NCBI GenBank assembly: GCA_020719895.1
Contig: DYPM01000029.1
Location: forward strand, 1 to 17,624
Source of the DNA: Sulfurovum sp.
GTDB taxonomy: Bacteria > Campylobacterota > Campylobacteria > Campylobacterales > Sulfurovaceae
Reading direction: 5' to 3'
Length of the DNA stretch: 17,624 nucleotides
Part shown: piece after piece, positions 13,234 through 17,624 of the stretch
How the letters are laid out: each line of letters opens with the position of its first letter
Numbering within the stretch: position 1 is the first letter of the stretch
The notes under the pieces: generated by a model
What the model saw: only the letters and a program-made list of their open reading frames with translations
Told to the model about the DNA's origin: nothing
The model's database searches: none
Made by a program: the position numbers and the translations under genes

Positions 13234-14451
13234 CTAAAAACCGTCATACCAAACTTGATTCGGTATCTCATAATTATGATGCAAGTTATGGATTTCTTTC
13301 AAAAATTTCTCTACTACATAAAAAGATCCAAATACCAAATAGTGTTCAGAGTCATTGATGGTTTTGTCAAAAATTCGATACGTTATCTTTAGATTTTCCA
13401 ATGTCTCTTGTATCGCTTCTATCTTTACGGCTCTTGATGAGTCTATTTTTATGATCTCTACACGTTTTATTTTAGGTTTGAGAATTGTTAAGACGCTTTT
13501 ATAATCTTTGTCATCTAAAGCATTATAGACAAGCACCGTATCAAAATCCATCACTTCAAAAATCACCTGTGCGGCCAAAGGGTTGTGACCTACATCAATG
13601 CGAATATTCTTTTCAAGCGAATAAAATCTCCCAAAAAGCTCAAGAGACTCAAGACTCTCTAATACAAAAGGGATATTCAAAATCTCCAATGCTTTGAGTG
13701 CCACAAGTCCATTCTGTACCAAAAAATCTCCCCAGCTTTTCTGTTGTGCAATCACCGTCATCGCTTCTTGATAAGGAGAGTTTTTATTTGTAAAGTTTTC
13801 TGCTTCAAAAAGTGTTGCGTTTTTGATTTTGGCAATCTCTTTTGCTACTTGTGACACTTCGCTATAACGTTGTGGTGCAAGAAGTGCTTTTGTTTGGATG
13901 CTGTTGATTTTTGTCGTAGCGATCGCTTTGATCGTATCGCCCAAAAATGCCTGATGATCAAAACCTATAGGAGTGATAATTGTTAGCTCTTTATCACACA
14001 CATTTGTAGCATCAAACTCACCGCCCAAACCTGCCTCAAGCACTATCAAATCACAATGCTCAAACACCACCAATGCAAGCAGTGTCGTGTACTCAAAATA
14101 GCTCAATGCTTCACTCATTAAGCGACCAAGTATCGCATAGAGTTTTTGGTGTGCTGTCTCTAAAACATCATCACACACCTCTACGCCATCAAGCCAAATC
14201 CTCTCATTAAATCGCAAAATATGCGGTGAACTGTAGTGTCCAATGTGAAGGTTTGTTTGGACATTAAACGCCAAATGTGCGAGGATTCTCCCTGTCGAGC
14301 CTTTGCCGTTTGTACCGACGATATGAACGATGCGTGGATGACGAATGTACGGTTTGAGTATCGCAAACGCCTCGTGAACACGCTTGTGATCTATCTCTTT
14401 GTAGTAAAGTGGTTTTTGCTCTAAAAATTGTGCTAACGTTTTACTTTGCAT
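13234..14451 (-). CDS. folC: Dihydrofolate synthase / folylpolyglutamate synthase
   Basis: A 405-residue Mur-ligase-family enzyme of folate synthesis that attaches glutamate to dihydropteroate or folates using ATP in the cytoplasm. The P-loop GTNGKGST is at residues 46-53, SSPH at 74-77, the folC signature LEAGLGGEFDATN at 138-150, and DVGHNP at 286-291 (usually DGAHNP). The C-terminal domain is complete through LVFGSFYVVEKFL (372-384). The last 11 residues, EIPNQVWYDGF, are encoded by a dispersed palindromic repeat and are not part of the normal enzyme. The start overlaps the lptE-like gene by 11 bp, and it is the last gene of the leuS-lptE-folC set; only 78 bp separate it from the kinase gene. 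Confidence 0.93.
   Translation of the reverse strand: MQSKTLAQFLEQKPLYYKEIDHKRVHEAFAILKPYIRHPRIVHIVGTNGKGSTGRILAHLAFNVQTNLHIGHYSSPHILRFNERIWLDGVEVCDDVLETAHQKLYAILGRLMSEALSYFEYTTLLALVVFEHCDLIVLEAGLGGEFDATNVCDKELTIITPIGFDHQAFLGDTIKAIATTKINSIQTKALLAPQRYSEVSQVAKEIAKIKNATLFEAENFTNKNSPYQEAMTVIAQQKSWGDFLVQNGLVALKALEILNIPFVLESLESLELFGRFYSLEKNIRIDVGHNPLAAQVIFEVMDFDTVLVYNALDDKDYKSVLTILKPKIKRVEIIKIDSSRAVKIEAIQETLENLKITYRIFDKTINDSEHYLVFGSFYVVEKFLKEIHNLHHNYEIPNQVWYDGF
13238..13270. repeat. Short palindromic repeat covering the 3' end of folC
   Basis: ATACC (13246-13250) and GGTAT (13262-13266) bound an imperfect palindrome around AAACTTGATTC, preceded by CCGTC and followed by CTC. The unit of the form CGTCATACC...GGTATCTC resembles a dispersed bacterial repeat whose translation commonly gives EIPNQVxxD peptides. 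Here it supplies the folC stop codon and the last coding residues. It is unrelated to the repeat at 769-887. Confidence 0.65.
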
Positions 14452-14986
14452 CGGGTTGTATCAAGCTCCCTTTTGCACAAACAAACGCGACAAACTGATC
14501 AAGTGCTTTTCGTACACCTTGGCTGATTGCTTGTGTGCGAAGTGATGCGGAGTTGAGTGTTGTCGCTTCGATATCTCCTTCATGCACTGCGGTGATTGTC
14601 CTGATCTGTTTGCCTGTTTTGCTTTTCATTTCAAATCTCACTCTGACATTGGCAAGATAACGGACAATGTATCCATTTTCATATCCAATAGGCGTAAAAG
14701 TACTTCCTTGATAGGAGACAATCAAACTGTTTGTTGCCTCCTCTTTGGAGCTGACACGTTTTTGAAATCTTGTATAAACAACACGATTGATTTCATCACG
14801 AATCAATGGTGCATTTTCTGGCTCAACACTATCGACTTTGACTTCGACATAAATAGCCTCATCAAACACTGTTTTGGCAACAACTCCGATAGGTTTATAG
14901 CCACACGCAGACAAAAAAAATACGATGCCAACAAAAAATATAATGTAAGCGATGGACAATTTGAATGTATATTTCATCTCTCTCAT
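14441..14986 (-). CDS. lptE: LPS-assembly lipoprotein LptE-like
   Basis: A 181-residue lipoprotein. The N-terminus has basic residues, a hydrophobic stretch (10-25) and a lipobox LSAC (25-28) with lipidated C28 and the GYKP sequence usual just after it. The body is a small alpha/beta domain: EVKVDSVEPENAPLIRDEINRVVYTRF, a strand-rich part with VRVRFE, and a C-terminal helix. It fits the LptE/RlpB type that plugs the LptD translocon and helps insert LPS into the outer membrane. Sequence conservation in this family is low; the call rests on lipobox, size and position between leuS and folC. The ATG at 14986 overlaps the leuS stop (ATGA); an ATG three codons later has a poorer context. Confidence 0.8.
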   Translation of the reverse strand: MREMKYTFKLSIAYIIFFVGIVFFLSACGYKPIGVVAKTVFDEAIYVEVKVDSVEPENAPLIRDEINRVVYTRFQKRVSSKEEATNSLIVSYQGSTFTPIGYENGYIVRYLANVRVRFEMKSKTGKQIRTITAVHEGDIEATTLNSASLRTQAISQGVRKALDQFVAFVCAKGSLIQPDAK

Positions 14987-17427
14987 TTTGCAGGTTTTAC
15001 AGCCAAATTGACCAATTTACCAGCGACGACGACTGCTTTTACAATCTCCATCCCTTCGAGCCATTTTGCTCCAACCTCTTTGGCAGCAGAGAGAATCTCC
15101 GCTTCGGTAGCATCGGGCGAGATTTCAAACTCGGCACGTTTTTTACCGCCGATCATCACCACATACAAAATACTCTCTTTGACAAACACTTCATTTTGCA
15201 TTTCAATCGTCACATTGAAATTCTCACGCCTAAACAACACTTCGCTTAGTTCACTTGTCGCATGAGGAATGATCGGCTCAAGAAGACGAAGCAAGATATA
15301 AAACCCTTCACTCCACACCGCTCCATCTTCTTGTTTGTCAAGTGCATTGAGTGCTTCCATACACGACGCGATAAGGGTATTGAACGCAAAACTTTTTTCG
15401 TACACATCGGAGGATTTTTGCAACGCTTCGTAGACTTTTTGCCTTGCTATCTTGGACTCTTTGCTTAGTGTTGTGTGGTCGATTTTGGGAAGTGTCTTTT
15501 CGCTCACTTTTTCTGCACGCTCAAAGAGTTTTTTGATAAACCTAAATGCTCCTTCTACCGCGTTGTCATTCCACTCCAACTCTTTTTGAGGTGGTGCGGC
15601 AAAGAGGATAAAGAGTCGTGCTGTATCTGCACCATACATTTCGATGATCTTGTCGGGATCTACAGTATTGCCTTTGGATTTGCTCATTTTTGCACCGTCC
15701 ATCGTCACCATTCCTTGCGTAAGAAGCTTGCTAAACGGTTCATCGATTTCTACATAACCCAAATCCCGCAACACTTTGGTAAAAAACCGTGCATAGAGCA
15801 AGTGCAAAATCGCATGTTCGATACCGCCGATATATTGATCCACGCCCAACCAATAGCTCGCTTCGGTTTTATCAATGCCTGTGGTGTGCCATTTTTTTGG
15901 ATTGGTCGCGTAGCGGAATTGATACCAGCTTGACTGCACAAACGTATCAAGCGTGTCTGTTTCACGCAACGCGTCACTGCCACATTTAGGACACTTGCAA
16001 TGTTTCCATGTCGGATGGTTGTCAAGCGGATTGCCTTCTCCTGTGATCTCCACATCATCAGGAAGTGCTACGGGAAGATGCTCTATCGTTTCAGGCACCA
16101 AACCACAATGAGGACAATGCACAAAAGGGATCGGCGCACCCCAATAGCGTTGACGGCTCACACCCCAATTGCGAAGTTTGTAGTTTGTTTTGCCGTTGCC
16201 CAATCCTCTCTCTTCAAACATCGCGATGATTTTTGCTTTGGCTTGGAGATTGGAGAGTCCGCTAAACATTGCCGAATCTACAAGTTCTCCTTCGCCCGTA
16301 TAAGGAAGTGCTTCGTTGTCGCCCACTACACGTTTGATTGGTAGATTGTATTTGGTCGCAAAAGCATAATCTCTCTCATCATGTGCTGGCACCGCCATCA
16401 CCGCACCACCACCATAACCTGCAAGAACAAAATTGGCAGTCCAAACAGGAATCTCTTCTCCCGTCAATGGATGAATCACCCAAATACCCAAAGCGTATCC
16501 CTCTTTGTCTGCTTGTGCTCTTTCGCGTTCGCCCATATTGGCAATCGCTGAGATCTTCGTAGCAGTCTCCTCGTCCACCAATTGATGCTCTACGATATAC
16601 TCCGTGATCGGATGCTCTGCTGCTAATGCGGTATAAGTGACGCCATAAATCGTATCAGGACGAGTTGTAAACACTTCGTAGCATTCAAAATTCCCACCCA
16701 ATCTTGCCCTGCTCTCTTCGGTCAATACAAATTCAAACGCAAGCCCTTGGGATTTACCAATCCAATTGCTTTGCATCGCAAGCACTTGTTGTGGCCATTG
16801 TCCTTCGAGTATTTTGAGATCTTCGAGCAACTCATCAGCATAACGGAGAATATCAAGATAGTATCCAGGCATCTGTTTGAGTTCTATTTCATTATCACAT
16901 CGCCAACAACATCCCTCTTCTACTTGCTCATTGGCTAAAACCGTATGACACGTCTCACACCAATTCACTGTCGTTGATTCGCGGAAAAGTAGCCCTTTTT
17001 CGTACATTTTGATGATAAATTCTTGCTCCCAACGGGTGTAGAGCGGATCACACGTAGCAAACTCACGGGTTTTAGAAAACGACAATCCCAACGCATTGAG
17101 TTCGCCTCTCATATAGGCGATATTGCTATAAGTCCACTCTTTTGGGTGTCTTCCGTGTTTGATCGCTGCATTTTCTGCAGGCATCCCAAACGCATCCCAA
17201 CCGATGGGATGAAGTACATTGTAGTCTTGTTTGCGGTAGTGACGTGCGAGAGCATCTCCAATAGTGTAGTTGCGAACATGTCCCATATGGAGTCTTCCAC
17301 TTGGAAAGGGAAACATACTCAAAATATATTTTTTTTTCTTCAGAAGAGAGTCGGACGGCTCGTAAGCCTGCTCCGCTTCCCACTGTTTTTGCCATTTGGC
17401 TTCGATCTCATTTGGAATATAACGCAT
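14983..17427 (-). CDS. leuS: Leucyl-tRNA synthetase
   Basis: The class I synthetase that charges tRNA-Leu and proofreads errors. From the ATG at 17427 it has 814 residues; a TTG 45 bases upstream is in frame but unlikely, and AGAGAAAAG just before the ATG is a ribosome binding site. The HIGH motif is HMGH (47-50) and KMSKS is at 580-584. The CP1 editing domain (about 225-425) has TTRPDT (254-259) and the PAHDERD loop (347-353). Zinc-binding Cys pairs are at 157/160 with 173/176 and at 438/441 with 479/482. The anticodon-binding helical domain and a C-terminal domain end in VNLAVKPAK. Bacterial length is normal. First gene of leuS-lptE-folC, linked by overlaps. Confidence 0.98.
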   Translation of the reverse strand: MRYIPNEIEAKWQKQWEAEQAYEPSDSLLKKKKYILSMFPFPSGRLHMGHVRNYTIGDALARHYRKQDYNVLHPIGWDAFGMPAENAAIKHGRHPKEWTYSNIAYMRGELNALGLSFSKTREFATCDPLYTRWEQEFIIKMYEKGLLFRESTTVNWCETCHTVLANEQVEEGCCWRCDNEIELKQMPGYYLDILRYADELLEDLKILEGQWPQQVLAMQSNWIGKSQGLAFEFVLTEESRARLGGNFECYEVFTTRPDTIYGVTYTALAAEHPITEYIVEHQLVDEETATKISAIANMGERERAQADKEGYALGIWVIHPLTGEEIPVWTANFVLAGYGGGAVMAVPAHDERDYAFATKYNLPIKRVVGDNEALPYTGEGELVDSAMFSGLSNLQAKAKIIAMFEERGLGNGKTNYKLRNWGVSRQRYWGAPIPFVHCPHCGLVPETIEHLPVALPDDVEITGEGNPLDNHPTWKHCKCPKCGSDALRETDTLDTFVQSSWYQFRYATNPKKWHTTGIDKTEASYWLGVDQYIGGIEHAILHLLYARFFTKVLRDLGYVEIDEPFSKLLTQGMVTMDGAKMSKSKGNTVDPDKIIEMYGADTARLFILFAAPPQKELEWNDNAVEGAFRFIKKLFERAEKVSEKTLPKIDHTTLSKESKIARQKVYEALQKSSDVYEKSFAFNTLIASCMEALNALDKQEDGAVWSEGFYILLRLLEPIIPHATSELSEVLFRRENFNVTIEMQNEVFVKESILYVVMIGGKKRAEFEISPDATEAEILSAAKEVGAKWLEGMEIVKAVVVAGKLVNLAVKPAK

Positions 17428-17474
17428 CTTTTCTCTCGCTTTCGTCTCTTTGGTGGTAATTAAAAATGGCAAAG

Positions 17475-17480
17475 ATTATA
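17475..17480 (-). promoter_or_regulatory. -10 box of the leuS-lptE-folC operon
   Basis: On the minus strand TTTGC directly precedes TATAAT (17475-17480), a good -10 with an extended upstream T/TG feature. No good -35 is seen. Transcription would start near 17468, about 40 nt before the leuS ATG. No T-box or leader peptide is evident in that short leader. Confidence 0.5.
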
Positions 17481-17527
17481 GCAAAGATGGGGTTAGGAGA
17501 GGTTTTCTATTTTTTATGTAAGATTAT

Positions 17528-17624
17528 GTGGGTTTGAGTGGAAGAGAGTGGAGTATCTCTATCATTGGTATTTTTGGCTCTTATGCAAGAAGTGATTTTA
17601 ATGAAAATAGTGATGTAGATATAG
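17528..17624 (+). CDS. Start of an MNT-type nucleotidyltransferase domain protein (partial)
   Basis: The last 97 bases on the plus strand read IGIFGSYARSDFNENSDVDI, the GSxAR...SDxDI signature of minimal nucleotidyltransferases (MntA-type, often antitoxins or AMP-transferases paired with HEPN proteins). The Gly-Ser pair and both metal-binding Asp residues are present. An in-frame stop at 17519-17521 limits the start to a GTG (17528) or TTG (17534), and only about ten residues precede the core strand, fewer than the 15-25 usual, with no clear SD. It may therefore be 5'-truncated. The remainder, and any HEPN partner, lie outside the window. Confidence 0.6.
   Translation, partial: MGLSGREWSISIIGIFGSYARSDFNENSDVDI

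Noticed and set aside
15475..15933. 152-codon plus-strand frame inside leuS
   Set aside because: Antisense shadow of a highly conserved synthetase gene; composition is that of the complement of leuS.
17428..17472. 15-residue N-terminal extension of LeuS from a TTG
   Set aside because: Bacterial LeuS begins near the MRYIPNEIE-type sequence; the ATG at 17427 has its own ribosome site, and the extension overlaps the predicted transcription start.
1..17624. tRNA, rRNA, CRISPR arrays, phage or transposase genes
   Set aside because: Looked for by eye on both strands; no cloverleaf, regularly spaced repeats or DDE/integrase motifs were recognised.

Overview
The window looks like a chromosomal segment of a low-GC Gram-negative bacterium, most likely a member of the Campylobacterota (Sulfurimonas/Sulfuricurvum-like). 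This is inferred from the AT-rich composition, -10 boxes (TATAAT) with weak -35 elements, an outer-membrane lipoprotein of LPS assembly, and the gene order leuS-lptE-folC, which I associate with that phylum. No tRNA, rRNA or CRISPR array was recognised.

Left part (1-2623): the promoter and Shine-Dalgarno of a gene that starts just outside the left edge (minus strand), a cold-shock protein gene with its own terminator and a leader of about 150 nt (minus), a 660-bp intergenic stretch holding a palindromic repeat element of about 119 bp, an HI0933/BaiN-type flavoprotein gene (plus), and a decayed fragment of a DUF1566/Lcl-like protein (minus) that runs into a second, truncated copy of the same repeat.

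Central part (2624-13155): a compact locus of nine genes that reads as a self-contained exopolysaccharide synthesis, modification and export system with its own two-component signalling. An OmpR-type response regulator (minus) diverges from a plus-strand operon: a stand-alone CheY-like receiver, a membrane-anchored polysaccharide deacetylase, and a secreted TIM-barrel protein that looks like a glycoside hydrolase. Facing it is a minus-strand operon: a histidine kinase fused to a periplasmic FecR-TPR region, a YaiO-like TPR/beta-barrel outer-membrane protein, a membrane-anchored alpha-helical (HEAT-like) repeat protein, a family 2 glycosyltransferase with membrane segments, and a tyrosine-phosphatase-like protein that has lost its catalytic signature. 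The operons converge and their last genes overlap tail to tail. Almost every junction inside them is a 1-22 bp overlap, often with GTG or TTG starts. Functionally this parallels PNAG (Pga) systems: GT2 polymerase, TPR/barrel exporter, deacetylase and glycosidase. It lacks a recognisable PgaD or PilZ component, splits the deacetylase and glycosidase into two genes, and adds a kinase with a periplasmic FecR/TPR module. A Pho-box-like direct repeat sits in the divergent regulatory region.

Right part (13234-17624): the housekeeping operon leuS-lptE-folC (minus). The 3' end of folC lies inside a second, unrelated palindromic repeat, which supplies the last residues of the protein. At the right edge the first codons of a plus-strand MNT-type nucleotidyltransferase domain enter the window. 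The polysaccharide locus is thus bordered by repeat DNA on both sides.
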